From Bacteroidales bacterium (GTDB taxonomy: Bacteria; Bacteroidota; Bacteroidia; Bacteroidales; Muribaculaceae), in contig SUXJ01000004.1 in assembly GCA_015061005.1 (NCBI GenBank), positions 62,001-126,000 on the forward strand: 64,000 nucleotides of DNA, read 5' to 3'. The notes under the pieces are model-generated. The model had not been told where the DNA came from, made no database searches, and saw nothing but the letters and a program-made list of their open reading frames with translations. The position numbers and the translations under genes are program-made. The first letter of the stretch is position 1; every line of letters starts with the position of its first letter. Positions 55,351 to 64,000 of this stretch are shown here, piece by piece.

Positions 55351-55775
55351 AACTTGGACCAATCAACCCAATTCGACGATGGCCAACGCCAAGAATCGAG
55401 CAGCGCCACGGGGAGCTGCTTGTCGCTCCATACTTGCAGAATCGAGCCCGGTTCGGTTGCTTTCAAGCAGTTGGCATATCCGGCGGGAACGCAGAGAACT
55501 TCGCTTTTTTGGTCGGAAATGTGGAAAATTTCGGGTTCAAGGTCGGGCGATGGATTTTCCCAGTTATCAATCTTTACGAACGCCATTGTGAAGCCTCCTC
55601 GCAAGCAGTGGAACCATTTGCGCTCGTTTTGATGACCATGCCACCCACGAACCACAGATGCATCGGGATGATGTATAGTGTATGTGCGTTCCACGCCTTC
55701 AAGGTGGAAATCGTTGAGCGAGATGATTACTCCGCGGTGGTCGCGAAAGATTTCGCCGGGGATTGAAGTTACCAT
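55347..55775 (-). CDS. WxcM-like cupin, sugar epimerase/isomerase type
   Basis: This 142-aa single-domain cupin has RDHRGVIISLNDF, a His-rich VVRGWHGHQNERKWFHCLRG (His residues probably line the active site) and VPAGYANC. It resembles dTDP-sugar 3,4-ketoisomerases (FdtA/QdtA) and RmlC-like epimerases. The exact reaction is unknown. It is unexpected inside an operon of rsgA and miaA; the neighbouring genes offer no substrate clue, but rfbABC in the same window can supply dTDP-keto-sugars. Confidence 0.75.
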   Translation of the reverse strand: MVTSIPGEIFRDHRGVIISLNDFHLEGVERTYTIHHPDASVVRGWHGHQNERKWFHCLRGGFTMAFVKIDNWENPSPDLEPEIFHISDQKSEVLCVPAGYANCLKATEPGSILQVWSDKQLPVALLDSWRWPSSNWVDWSKF

Positions 55776-55802
55776 TTTGATAGAGAGTTAAAGGGGTTTG
55801 TT

Positions 55803-56744
55803 TTATCTATATTTTGAGGTGCTTGTTGCGTCATTTTCGAGAATGGAGAGATATGATGCATAGCGACTTTCAGAGATACGATGTTCACTTAAAGCCGCTA
55901 ACACCGCACATCCGGGTTCGCCGGCAGTGTGGGTGCAATTTGAGAATTTGCAATCGTGAGATGCCATGAAGATTTCCGGGAAGAAGTGGGCCACTTCGTG
56001 GCGGTCGAAATCCAAAATTCCGAATCCGCGCACTCCCGGAGTGTCAATGATTTTGCCTCCGGAGGGAATGTCATACATGCGAGAATTGGTGGTAGTGTGC
56101 ATCCCGGAATCATTGGCTTCACTCAGCATCGCAGTTGCGGCTTTTGCGTCGGGAATCAAGTGGTTGATAATTGACGATTTGCCGACTCCGGAATTTCCGG
56201 ATATGAGCGAAATGCCCGTGGATAATACCTCGCGCAACTCATCAAGTCCTTCGCCGGTAACGATGCTGGTGCATATTACTCGGTAGCCTATGTTGCGGTA
56301 TAGAAACCTTACTGCGTCAAGCAGCTCGCGGTTTTCGGTATCGGAAAGGAGGTCGGTTTTGTTCAGAACCAAGACCGCCGGAACAGAGTAGGCTTCAGCT
56401 GTTGCCAAGAATCGGTCGATAAATGTTGTTGAGGTAGATGGGTGAACCAAGGTCGCTACTAATATAGCTCTATCTATATTTGCGGCAAGGATGTGGCTTT
56501 CTTTGCTCAGGTTTGATGCTCGGCGAATAATATAGTTTTGGCGAGGATCAATCGCAGTGATATATGCCACGTCGGTTCCCGAAGCAAGAGTGAGCGTTAC
56601 TCGGTCGCCGACAGCTACCGGGTTTGTTGTGCGAATGCCTTTAATTCTCAGGTTTCCTTTCGCGGCGGCAGTAACGATGGTTTTTCCGTCGTCGAGAAGT
56701 ACATCGTATCGACTTCCGAGGCTGCTTATGACAAGACCGTGCAT
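55803..56744 (-). CDS. rsgA: Ribosome small-subunit-dependent GTPase A
   Basis: This 313-aa protein has an OB-fold N-domain, a circularly permuted GTPase order with NKTD (128-131) before GNSGVGKS (183-190), and a C-terminal zinc site CKFSNCTHTAGEPGC. RsgA helps the late maturation of the 30S subunit. It follows the DUF721 gene by 12 nt and precedes the cupin gene by 27 nt. Confidence 0.97.
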   Translation of the reverse strand: MHGLVISSLGSRYDVLLDDGKTIVTAAAKGNLRIKGIRTTNPVAVGDRVTLTLASGTDVAYITAIDPRQNYIIRRASNLSKESHILAANIDRAILVATLVHPSTSTTFIDRFLATAEAYSVPAVLVLNKTDLLSDTENRELLDAVRFLYRNIGYRVICTSIVTGEGLDELREVLSTGISLISGNSGVGKSSIINHLIPDAKAATAMLSEANDSGMHTTTNSRMYDIPSGGKIIDTPGVRGFGILDFDRHEVAHFFPEIFMASHDCKFSNCTHTAGEPGCAVLAALSEHRISESRYASYLSILENDATSTSKYR

Positions 56745-56756
56745 AGTTCCGCGTAT

Positions 56757-57053
56757 TTAATGAATGATAATATCTTTTATCGCATCGGGGGAACCGGCGT
56801 AGGAATTGAGTGCTTCGAGCAGCTTTGTGCGCATGAACATCAGGTCATTTTTCACTGCCGCCGAAGTGATATAAACGTGCATTTCTCCATTGTCGGTAAC
56901 GTATCGGCGAGTGGTTTGTTGATTTACTCCGGTACCGACAACGTTTACCCAATTGATGAGCGCACGATGTCGCTCAACATTGCCGGTTTGTCCGGAACGG
57001 CGAAAGACGTCGTTGATAATATCTCCAATTTGTTGCGGCTCAATCTTTTTCAT
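56757..57053 (-). CDS. DUF721/DciA-family protein
   Basis: This 98-aa protein from the ATG at 57053 begins MKKIEPQQIGDIINDVFRR and ends with the DUF721 strand region VYITSAAVKNDLMFMRTKLL. DUF721 includes DciA, which helps load the replicative helicase in bacteria without DnaC. Its position directly after recF (14-nt overlap) supports a replication role. In-frame Met at 57104 lies inside recF and is not favoured. Confidence 0.85.
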   Translation of the reverse strand: MKKIEPQQIGDIINDVFRRSGQTGNVERHRALINWVNVVGTGVNQQTTRRYVTDNGEMHVYITSAAVKNDLMFMRTKLLEALNSYAGSPDAIKDIIIH

Positions 57054-58149
57054 GGTGCAATGGAGTGAAATGTCCGTTGTTGACTTCCCAAAGTCGGTAA
57101 TCACCGCCTGCGCGCATCATTATTTCATCGAGATGAGAGCGATTTGTGTCGGTAATGAAGATTTGTCCGAATGCGGGGTCCTCAACGAGTTTGACAATTC
57201 GTTCTACGCGGCACGAGTCCAACTTGTCGAAGATGTCATCGAGGAGCAGCAGGGGTTTCATTCCCGTTGTTTGGCTAAGGAATGCATATTGAGCCAAACG
57301 TAGTGCGACAACAAAGGTTTTGCACTGCCCCTGAGAGCCGGTGCGTCGCATTTCCATGTCGTTGAGAGTGAATAAGATGTCGTCGCGATGCGTGCCGGCA
57401 GAGGTATGGCGCAGAATAATATCGCGCTGACGGTGGCATTCCATCATGTCGGCGTAAGATTTCGCATCTTGCATCTGGGATGAATAAGTCAGTCCGGGGA
57501 CTTCATCGCTTCCACTTATTCGCTCATAGAAATCTCGGAATATGGGTTCCAAGCTTTTTACCCATTCAGTGCGAGTCTCGAAGATGTATTGTGCGGCCGG
57601 TTCCATCATGGCTTCGATTGCGTAGTAAAGCGACGCATCGGAAACGCCGTCTTTAAGCATGCGATTTCGCTGTTCCAATGCTTTAGTGTAACGAATCAGT
57701 GCATCAAGATAGCGCGCATCACCTTGCGAAATGACCATGTCCATCCAGCGGCGACGTTCATCGGCACTTTCACGAACCAAGTCCACGTCGGCGGGTGAAA
57801 TCATTACGAGCGGAAATTCGCCGATGTGTTCGGAAAGGCGTTGGTATTCTTTCCCTTTTCGTTTAAGGCTTTTTCGTTTGCAGTCGGTTAGCCCGAGAGA
57901 GATGTCTTCCTCGACTCCGCGTCTAAGATATTCTGCTTTGACCAAGGAGAATTGCTCGCCTCGGCGGATAAGCATAGAGTCGGGCACTCGGCAGTAGCTT
58001 TTAGTGAAGCTCAAAGTGAAGATGGCATCGAGAAGATTGCTCTTCCCCATGCCATTTTGGCCGAGCAGTCCGTTTACCTTCGGAGAGAACTCCATCCGGG
58101 CCCGCTCAATGTTTTTAAAATTGTCGATGCTCAGCGACTTGATGAGCAT
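57040..58149 (-). CDS. recF: DNA replication/repair protein RecF
   Basis: This 369-aa protein has Walker A GQNGMGKS (30-37), an ABC-type signature in SQGQCKTFVVALRLAQ and Walker B LLLLDDIFDKLD. It works with RecO and RecR at gaps; recO lies 19 kb away in this window. The ATG shares one base with the pyrH stop (TAATG). Length is normal. Confidence 0.97.
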   Translation of the reverse strand: MLIKSLSIDNFKNIERARMEFSPKVNGLLGQNGMGKSNLLDAIFTLSFTKSYCRVPDSMLIRRGEQFSLVKAEYLRRGVEEDISLGLTDCKRKSLKRKGKEYQRLSEHIGEFPLVMISPADVDLVRESADERRRWMDMVISQGDARYLDALIRYTKALEQRNRMLKDGVSDASLYYAIEAMMEPAAQYIFETRTEWVKSLEPIFRDFYERISGSDEVPGLTYSSQMQDAKSYADMMECHRQRDIILRHTSAGTHRDDILFTLNDMEMRRTGSQGQCKTFVVALRLAQYAFLSQTTGMKPLLLLDDIFDKLDSCRVERIVKLVEDPAFGQIFITDTNRSHLDEIMMRAGGDYRLWEVNNGHFTPLHHEKD

Positions 58150-58868
58150 TATGCTTGGTAGACAAACGTTCCGATGGGTTCTCCGGTCAAGACTTTCGCC
58201 AAGTTTCCGGGAGTGTCCATGTCAAACACAATGATGGGTAGCTTATTTTCTTTGCAGAGTGCCGTTGCGGTGAGATCCATAACTTTCAGGCCGCGAGCTA
58301 CTACATCGTCGTATGTGATTTTGTCGAATTTGGTTGCAGTGGGGTCCTTTTCGGGATCTGCTGTGTAAATGCCGTCAACTCGAGTGCCTTTGAGCATCAC
58401 GTCGGCTTCAACTTCGACTCCGCGAAGAGCAGCTCCGGTATCGGTTGTGAAGAATGGGTTTCCGGTTCCGCAGCTCAAGATTGCCACTTTGCCTTCTTGC
58501 ATGGCTTTGATTGCGCGCCATTTGCTGTAATGGTTGCCAATCGGGTGCATGTCAATAGCCGTGAATACTTCGGCGGGTTGACCAATAGCTTCGAGTGCGG
58601 AACTCAGCGCCAAGGAGTTGATTACAGTGGCTAACATGCCCATTTGGTCACCTTTGACGCGGTCGAATCCCTTGGAAGCTCCTTGAAGTCCGCGGAAAAT
58701 GTTTCCACCGCCTATCACTATTGCGACTTGCAGTCCTGATTCGACTGCCGCTTTTACTTGCTCGGCATATTGTCCGAGTCTGGTAGAATCAATGCCTTGC
58801 TTCTGCCCTGCGGCGAGAGATTCGCCGCTGAGCTTCAGCAATACACGTTTAAATTTACGTTCACTCAT
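58149..58868 (-). CDS. pyrH: UMP kinase
   Basis: This 239-aa protein from the ATG at 58868 has VLLKLSGESLAAG, VIGGGNIFRG and GTGNPFFTTDTGAALRG. It phosphorylates UMP to UDP and complements pyrK/pyrD at 16-17 kb in the pyrimidine pathway. The frame stays open to 58943 inside the TPR gene, but homologues start at MSERKFKRV. It starts 1 nt after the TPR lipoprotein stop. Confidence 0.97.
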   Translation of the reverse strand: MSERKFKRVLLKLSGESLAAGQKQGIDSTRLGQYAEQVKAAVESGLQVAIVIGGGNIFRGLQGASKGFDRVKGDQMGMLATVINSLALSSALEAIGQPAEVFTAIDMHPIGNHYSKWRAIKAMQEGKVAILSCGTGNPFFTTDTGAALRGVEVEADVMLKGTRVDGIYTADPEKDPTATKFDKITYDDVVARGLKVMDLTATALCKENKLPIIVFDMDTPGNLAKVLTGEPIGTFVYQA

Positions 58869-58869
58869 A

Positions 58870-60555
58870 TTAAAGTACGCCGGAGAGGTTAAAACGATTG
58901 AATTCCAAGTCTTGCGATGCTTTAGCAGCCATGCCGGGGTCAAGTTTGATGGCTTGTCGCAGAGAATTTGTAATCATGGCTTCGTTGTTTGTACGAGCGC
59001 CGAGGACAGCCATGAGGTAGTAGGTAGTAGCGTCGGGGGCTGCGATTGCTGCAAGCGTTTTCTTTGCGCCGGAGTAGTCTTTTGTCAAGATTTGAGCCAG
59101 AGCGGCATTGTTGGAAACCACGTCCTCCATTGTGCGAGCAGCTTTGGCATTCTCGCCTTGCTTAAGATAGTAAACGCCGAGGGCTTCAGCGAGTTCGGGT
59201 ACACCGGCAGCATTGCCGAAGCGAGTTTGTGCGTCAGAGTAGTTGCCTTGTTCGAGAGCAATGAGTCCGAGGTTCATTTGAGGTTCGGCAGCAGCAGGAG
59301 CCAATCGAGCGGCTTGAGCAAAGCTGGAGCGAGCTGCTTTATAGTCGCCGAGTTGATATTGAGCCATGCCAAGGTTATTGAATGTGCGGTAATCGGTGGG
59401 GTACACTTCGGCTGCGGCACCATAAATTTTGGCGCGTTGCTGAGCGTTGTCGGTAAGGGATGCATAGTAGAGGATTTCGTCAACGCTAAGCGATGCGGGG
59501 TCTGCCTCAAATGCTTGAGCAATTTCTTCGTCGCTCTTTCCAATTACGTTGATAGTTGCAGAAATGCGGCTGTAGCGGAGTTGGGGCAGGATTTCTTCAG
59601 CGAGTTGATCAAATACGCTGCTGAGATTGTGGATTTCACGTTCGCGCTGTTCGGGATCTTTATACATTTCCAGCACGCTCAGAATGAGTTCTTTGTCTTG
59701 GATTTTGCTTTCGCTTACAAGGCGACGGAAGCCTTCCCAGTCTTCGGGGGTGAAATCTGCGGTGAGCGCACCGAACTTGACGTCTTTAAGCTGCTTGTCC
59801 ATATAGGATTTCGTGGCATCTTCACGCTTTTGAGCCAGTTTTGCATTCAACTCGTAAGAGCCATCGGGCGATGCGTAGCTTTTAATGTTAATTTCTTCGA
59901 TTTCCTGACGTTCATCGGCATTAGCGTTGCCAATGCGTTCGTTTAGGGCGGTCATTTCGCCGGAACGCAGTTGATTGTCGCGAATGTTTGCTTGGTTAAT
60001 CAAGAAGAGAATGTCGGCGTCAATTTTTTCGGCAATTATGCGTTGGAACTTATCGGCAGCAATAGCGGGAGTGACGCTACCGGCATCGGCTAACGCAGCG
60101 GTTGCAACCACGCCTTTGGCAACTTCGATGCGGGGGAGTACGTAGGTTTTTGAGCCTTGCTTTGCCGTGAAGGCAAGTTCAAGACTTGATGTGCTCATGT
60201 CGGGAACGTAGGCAAACTCTACGGGAATGCTTACTGTTCCGCCTTGTTCATAGTTGATTACCGGGTTGTTTCCGCGCACTTTCTCGCCTTGGAAGGTATA
60301 TGATGCTGAGGCGGTTTCGCCATTGTTGTATGTCAAGTAAGGCGTTACGGTGAGTTCTGCATTCTTAACGAAGTATTTTGCGGGAACGCGAGCTGAAATG
60401 GTTGCCGGAACCTTTTCGCCAACCACTTCAAGCGGATTGGGATTAGTGGTGAATGCGTCCGAAGAAAGTTGACCTAACTTTTTGGAGCAGCCGGTAAATA
60501 TCATAGCGGTGCCCATGAGCAGCACAAGGCTGGCGGATTTAATGATTCTATTCAT
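58870..60555 (-). CDS. TPR lipoprotein with OmpA-like segment
   Basis: This 561-aa protein has a lipoprotein signal (lipobox Phe-Thr-Gly-Cys), an N-terminal beta-rich half, a segment like the OmpA peptidoglycan-binding core (IKSYASPDGSYELNAKLAQKR, given as IKSYASPDGS and YELNAKLAQKR, about 223-243), and three to four tetratricopeptide repeats (about 375-500, with YRTFNNLGMAQYQLGDY). It probably lies in the periplasm at the outer membrane and binds other proteins or the cell wall. It heads the operon with pyrH, recF, DUF721, rsgA, cupin and miaA. Function unknown. Confidence 0.8.
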   Translation of the reverse strand: MNRIIKSASLVLLMGTAMIFTGCSKKLGQLSSDAFTTNPNPLEVVGEKVPATISARVPAKYFVKNAELTVTPYLTYNNGETASASYTFQGEKVRGNNPVINYEQGGTVSIPVEFAYVPDMSTSSLELAFTAKQGSKTYVLPRIEVAKGVVATAALADAGSVTPAIAADKFQRIIAEKIDADILFLINQANIRDNQLRSGEMTALNERIGNANADERQEIEEINIKSYASPDGSYELNAKLAQKREDATKSYMDKQLKDVKFGALTADFTPEDWEGFRRLVSESKIQDKELILSVLEMYKDPEQREREIHNLSSVFDQLAEEILPQLRYSRISATINVIGKSDEEIAQAFEADPASLSVDEILYYASLTDNAQQRAKIYGAAAEVYPTDYRTFNNLGMAQYQLGDYKAARSSFAQAARLAPAAAEPQMNLGLIALEQGNYSDAQTRFGNAAGVPELAEALGVYYLKQGENAKAARTMEDVVSNNAALAQILTKDYSGAKKTLAAIAAPDATTYYLMAVLGARTNNEAMITNSLRQAIKLDPGMAAKASQDLEFNRFNLSGVL

Positions 60556-60598
60556 AGGATCAAAATGTTGGAAAGTGGTTATATAAAATTTATTACCG

Positions 60599-60606
60599 CA
60601 AAATTA
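60599..60606 (-). promoter_or_regulatory. -7 box of the TPR-pyrH-recF-rsgA-miaA operon
   Basis: Minus-strand TAATTTTG fits TAnnTTTG and gives a leader of about 40 nt before the ATG at 60555. Confidence 0.6.
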
Positions 60607-60685
60607 AGCATTTCTCCTCAATAATACAATGAGAAACAGTCGCTACTTTCTTTAAAAAATATAAAAAAGGGCGAAGGTCTGTTTT

Positions 60686-61816
60686 TTAGAAGCGTACGCC
60701 GCAAACTATGGAAATTTGCTGAGTGGAGTTGATGAAGGAGTATTTGCTGTTGAAAACGAGACTGCCGTCAAATTTCATTGTCAGGTTGGCAAATAGAGCT
60801 TTGTGGTTATAAGTAAACCCCATTTTGCCGCTCATGTTTGCAGAGAGCATTTCGGAAATGGATTGTTCGCCGGGGAGGAGTGAGCGCTTGAATCCTATGC
60901 CGGGAAGTATGGTGATGTTGTATATCCAATTGTGGGGCATCACGGCGTTGTAAGAGTATCCGCCGAGGATGTTGAAGTCACGATAGTGGAAATGGTTTTT
61001 CATTGGCAAATTCTCAGGCATATAGGGCATCATTTCCGGGGGCAGCGAGCTGAAGTCCATTTCAATCCTTTGGCGTTTGAAACTTGCGCCCAACATCCAT
61101 GAGCCACTGCTCTTCTTTTGGTATTTTGAGAATTTATAGACGGCGGCTTGCGAGAATTTCTTGTGGTTAAAGAAGTAGTAGGCGTTAATGGAGAGTAAGT
61201 CGGTGTTAATGTCATCAAACGGCACGTTGATTCGCTCGCCGTTGTTGTATTGTCCGAAATGTGTTATGCGAGTGTTACCCGAAGTGGTTTGTGTGCGTAA
61301 TTCGGCTGTGAATAATGCACACGAAAAAGCGAAGTCAAAAGTGCTTCGCGGCGAAGGGTGTACCTTGGCTAATTGGTTGACGTTCCATGTGTAGCCGATG
61401 CTGACGGCCATAAATGACAGTCGTACGCCGATGTCATAATTAAAATTACTGTGTAGGGTTATGCGTTGATCCCAACCACGAGTATTGAATAAATCGAAGA
61501 TATAGCCATAGCTTTGTTGCCACACGGTGCCATCGACATTAAATTTCCAGTTTTTGCCTGTGCCTACTACGTAGTCTTTATCGTAGGTATTGAATGTCTT
61601 GTCGCCCCAATTATATACGTTTCGGCAAAAATTGGCAAATTTCGGGTAATGAATGCGCGGGTCATTGATGTTGAAATTGGCTTGCATCAACTGTTGGATC
61701 CAATTCCCTGTCAGCGGTGGCAATGAATCAGACGTTTCAATGTTTGCCTCTTGAGCTCTCATGGGAATAAACATGGAGCTTGCAATCAATAACAATATGG
61801 AGATAAGTTGCTTCAT
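60686..61816 (-). CDS. DUF4421-family outer-membrane protein
   Basis: This 376-aa protein has a signal peptide (MKQLISILLLIASSMFIPMRA), then alternating hydrophobic strands typical of a beta-barrel, ending in Val-Arg-Phe. It matches DUF4421, a Bacteroidota family of unknown function, with YNWGDKTFNTYDKDYVVGTG near residue 70. It overlaps the second miaA by 4 nt (ATGA), so it is co-translated with it. No terminator hairpin was found after it. Confidence 0.85.
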   Translation of the reverse strand: MKQLISILLLIASSMFIPMRAQEANIETSDSLPPLTGNWIQQLMQANFNINDPRIHYPKFANFCRNVYNWGDKTFNTYDKDYVVGTGKNWKFNVDGTVWQQSYGYIFDLFNTRGWDQRITLHSNFNYDIGVRLSFMAVSIGYTWNVNQLAKVHPSPRSTFDFAFSCALFTAELRTQTTSGNTRITHFGQYNNGERINVPFDDINTDLLSINAYYFFNHKKFSQAAVYKFSKYQKKSSGSWMLGASFKRQRIEMDFSSLPPEMMPYMPENLPMKNHFHYRDFNILGGYSYNAVMPHNWIYNITILPGIGFKRSLLPGEQSISEMLSANMSGKMGFTYNHKALFANLTMKFDGSLVFNSKYSFINSTQQISIVCGVRF

Positions 61817-62718
61817 TCGTTAATGATATTCATTGTTTTTTCTATGAATTTTGGATCATCATGGTCTAACCAATGGATATGATGTCCGCGTCGCTCCATT
61901 CCTCTAAACCATGTCATTTGGCGTTTTGCAAATTGGTGAATGGCGATTTCAAGTCCGGCGAGCATATCCTTGCGAGATAATTGTCCGGTGCAATAAAGGG
62001 TCAGATACTTGTATTCCAAGCCGTAATATATTAAGTCATCGGGGTGGATGCCGGATGCCAACAAGTGTTCGACTTCTTCAATCATGCCGGAGTCAACTCG
62101 CGCAATGAGTCTCTCGGAAATGCGTCGGCGACGCTCATTGCGGTCAATGTTGAGTCCGATAATTACGGCATCGGTCAGAGGGTGGGGTTCCGCTTGTGCC
62201 GCAGCATCGGGGTGGTCGGAGTAATACGTTTGTATTTCAATTGCACGGATTGCTCGCGCTGGGGTATCGACGTCGGTGGTGTTATGAAGAGTCTTCATTT
62301 GCGCAAGCATATCGGTTAGTTCCTCCAGAGATTTGCCTCGCAACTGTGAACGCAACTTCGGGTTTTCCGGCACCGGTGGTAGCCGAAGCCCGTTGAGCAA
62401 TGATTCTACATATAATCCGGTTCCACCGCAGACGATAGGTCTGTTCCCTCGCATCTCAATGTCGTCAATGGCAGAAGATGCATCGCGCAAGTATTCAAAT
62501 AAATTGTATTTGCTGCCGGCAGGGCAAATGTCGATGAGGTGATATGGTACGTCACCGTATTCGTCAATATCTTTGCCGGTGCCAAGGTCCATGCCGCGAT
62601 AAACTTGCCGAGAGTCAGCACTGACAATCTCTCCGTTGCCAAGTGCTCGGGCAAGTTCCACTGCTCGGCGGGTTTTCCCACAGGCGGTAGGTCCGATGAC
62701 GAAAATTTTATTTGCCAA
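61813..62718 (-). CDS. miaA: tRNA dimethylallyltransferase, second paralogue
   Basis: This protein of about 301 aa has the P-loop GPTACGKT (9-16), VSADSRQVYRGMDLGTGKD and IVCGGTGLYVESLL. It differs strongly from the copy at 54472-55350 and has a C-terminal WFRGMERRGHHIHWL. Two MiaA proteins are known in other Bacteroidota; the division of labour is unknown. No ATG is available: TTG at 62718 is chosen, 11 nt inside the upstream gene, with TTG 62739 as an alternative. Confidence 0.9.
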   Translation of the reverse strand: MANKIFVIGPTACGKTRRAVELARALGNGEIVSADSRQVYRGMDLGTGKDIDEYGDVPYHLIDICPAGSKYNLFEYLRDASSAIDDIEMRGNRPIVCGGTGLYVESLLNGLRLPPVPENPKLRSQLRGKSLEELTDMLAQMKTLHNTTDVDTPARAIRAIEIQTYYSDHPDAAAQAEPHPLTDAVIIGLNIDRNERRRRISERLIARVDSGMIEEVEHLLASGIHPDDLIYYGLEYKYLTLYCTGQLSRKDMLAGLEIAIHQFAKRQMTWFRGMERRGHHIHWLDHDDPKFIEKTMNIINE

Positions 62719-64000
62719 GATTGCGGTTAAAGAAGTCAAGCATTCGAGCGTAAACTACTGCGCGAGTGTTGCAGCCGTAGATTGAATGATTCATGTTAGG
62801 AAACAATAGCATTTCGGGCCATCGATTCAGGTTAATCATTTCCGCCACGTACTCAATAGAGTTGCTCATGTGAACGTTGTCGTCGGCCGTGCCTGACATG
62901 AGCAGCAACGGGCATGTCAGTTTGTCAACTCGACTCAGCGGTGCGCTATTTTCGTATCCTTCGGGGTTGGCTTGCGGAGTGTCCATGTAGCGTTCGGCAT
63001 AGATGGTGTCATAAAATCGCCAAGACGTTACGGCTGCCACGGCTACGGCAGCTGCGTATGAAGCGCCGCTCGATGCCGCCATCAAAGTTTCATATCCGCC
63101 AAAGCTCCATCCGAATATTCCAACTCTTTGAGCATCGACGTATGGTAGCCCTTGAAGATATTCCAGAAAAGCCACTTGATCCTTTGTTTCATAATAGCCG
63201 AGATTTTTGTAGACGCATTGTTCGAAGTCACGTCCGCGTGCGCCGGTTCCGCGGCCGTCGGTGCATGCCACGATGTAGCCTTGTTCGGCAAAATATTGCA
63301 TCCAATCAATGCTCCAGCGATTTGTGACTTCTTGTGACCCCGGACCGCTATACTGATATATTACAACGGGATAGCGTTTTGATTCGTCGAAATCACGGGG
63401 TTTTACAATCCAGCAGTTCAAATCGTTGCCGGCGGTATTAAACGTAAAGAACTCTTTTTTTGCTGCGTTGGCAAACTTGGCGTTCGTTGCGGCATTATCT
63501 TCGAGGATGCGCACTGAGGCGTCTTTTGCTGATGCCATCAGGGTATAGACCGGAGCGGTTTGTGCCGAAGAATAGTTCATCACGTAGTGGGCTCCGTTAG
63601 GAGAAAATGAAGCAGATGCCCAACCCTCGGAGGGACTGATGTCGGTCGTTTTTTTCTTTTTCGGATTTACTTTTGTAATAACTCGGTTGATGGCTCCGTT
63701 TTTTGCACTTTGATAGTAATAAGTGCCATCGGCGAGCGTGCAGTAGTAGGCAGTTACATCAAATTCGCCTTCGGTGAGAGCACCAAGGCTGTTGCCGTTG
63801 TAGTCCATGCGGTAGAGGTGACTCCAACCGGTTCTATCGCTAAAGATGACCATGCCGTTGGTTTCATATGCAACAGATTGATACACCTCGGGGCGAATCC
63901 AAGTGTTGCTTTTTTCTTGGTGTATTTGTTTTACTACTGTGCTGCGAGGGTTAACGGCATAGAAGTCCAAACGGTTTTGTTCTCGATTCAGAGTAAGGAC
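62708..64000 (-). CDS. S9-family prolyl peptidase, DPP-IV type, 5' end cut by window edge
   Basis: The last 430 residues are present; the start lies beyond the right edge. The DPP-IV beta-propeller end is followed by an alpha/beta hydrolase with nucleophile GWSFGGYE, the Asp in SGTADDNVH and the His in NMNHSIYG, a complete Ser-Asp-His triad. It releases X-Pro dipeptides from peptides, probably in the periplasm or on the surface. It is the first known gene of an operon with miaA and DUF4421. Confidence 0.94.
   Translation of the reverse strand, partial: VLTLNREQNRLDFYAVNPRSTVVKQIHQEKSNTWIRPEVYQSVAYETNGMVIFSDRTGWSHLYRMDYNGNSLGALTEGEFDVTAYYCTLADGTYYYQSAKNGAINRVITKVNPKKKKTTDISPSEGWASASFSPNGAHYVMNYSSAQTAPVYTLMASAKDASVRILEDNAATNAKFANAAKKEFFTFNTAGNDLNCWIVKPRDFDESKRYPVVIYQYSGPGSQEVTNRWSIDWMQYFAEQGYIVACTDGRGTGARGRDFEQCVYKNLGYYETKDQVAFLEYLQGLPYVDAQRVGIFGWSFGGYETLMAASSGASYAAAVAVAAVTSWRFYDTIYAERYMDTPQANPEGYENSAPLSRVDKLTCPLLLMSGTADDNVHMSNSIEYVAEMINLNRWPEMLLFPNMNHSIYGCNTRAVVYARMLDFFNRNLGK

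Noticed and set aside
1-64000. CRISPR array, insertion sequence or prophage
   Set aside because: No regularly spaced repeats, transposase, integrase, terminase or capsid genes were seen; only the small lysis cassette is phage-like.

Overview
The window looks like a chromosomal segment of a gut Bacteroidales bacterium, most plausibly of the Muribaculaceae or a close relative. The evidence is two SusC/SusD outer-membrane uptake loci, many families largely confined to Bacteroidota (DUF4301, DUF4302, DUF4421, DUF5686, DUF1735, the DUF4105/Lnb type), a SecA about 220 residues longer than that of E. coli, two MiaA paralogues, and about 18 promoters with the Bacteroidota -7 box TAnnTTTG, several with a -33 TTTG 18-20 bp upstream. 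The genus is an inference. No transposase, CRISPR array, rRNA gene, transcription factor or two-component regulator was seen.

Layout. 1-7.4 kb (minus): a SusC/SusD pair followed by a zinc-metallopeptidase lipoprotein and a DUF4302 lipoprotein cut by the left edge. 7.6-10.6 kb: a low-molecular-weight phosphatase and an FtsX-type permease, then folA and a PAP2 phosphatase from overlapping divergent promoters. 10.6-13.9 kb (minus): thrS-infC-rpmI-rplT, ended by a perfect bidirectional hairpin. 14.0-17.5 kb (plus): a probable glycine-lipid acyltransferase pair (glsA/glsB type) followed by pyrK-pyrD. 17.5-25.0 kb (plus): a second SusC/SusD locus with a DUF1735/discoidin-like lipoprotein, preceded by a long structured leader. 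25.1-27.4 kb: a DUF5686 outer-membrane protein. 27.4-33.8 kb (minus): a complete histidine-to-glutamate operon, ftcD-hutU-hutH-hutI, with three successive 4-nt ATGA overlaps. 33.9-37.0 kb: gluQRS, DUF4301 and a LysE-type exporter.

37.0-38.6 kb is the most unusual part. A GC-rich stretch without genes holds a very strong hairpin and two different 9-bp tandem repeats. Next to it is a three-gene phage-type lysis cassette: a two-helix holin-like protein, an E-8aa-C-5aa-T endolysin and a lipoprotein with a C-terminal membrane helix (unimolecular-spanin architecture). The cassette has a host-type promoter, no other phage genes nearby, and is bracketed by an 18-bp perfect direct repeat, one copy touching the recO stop codon. 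It is the best candidate in the window for an undescribed, possibly domesticated system.

38.6-64 kb: recO; rpsT between two identical tRNA-Glu genes exactly 400 bp apart; rfbA-rfbC-rfbB (no rfbD in the window); a plus-strand envelope operon of a DUF4105 (Lnb-like) protein, an alkaline-phosphatase-fold protein that has lost its catalytic motifs, secA and a TamB-like protein; a flippase; a seven-gene minus-strand operon (TPR lipoprotein, pyrH, recF, DUF721/DciA, rsgA, a sugar-type cupin, miaA); and a DPP-IV-type peptidase, second miaA and DUF4421 operon cut by the right edge. Several start codons lie only 4-9 nt beyond a -7 box, suggesting leaderless or nearly leaderless mRNAs.
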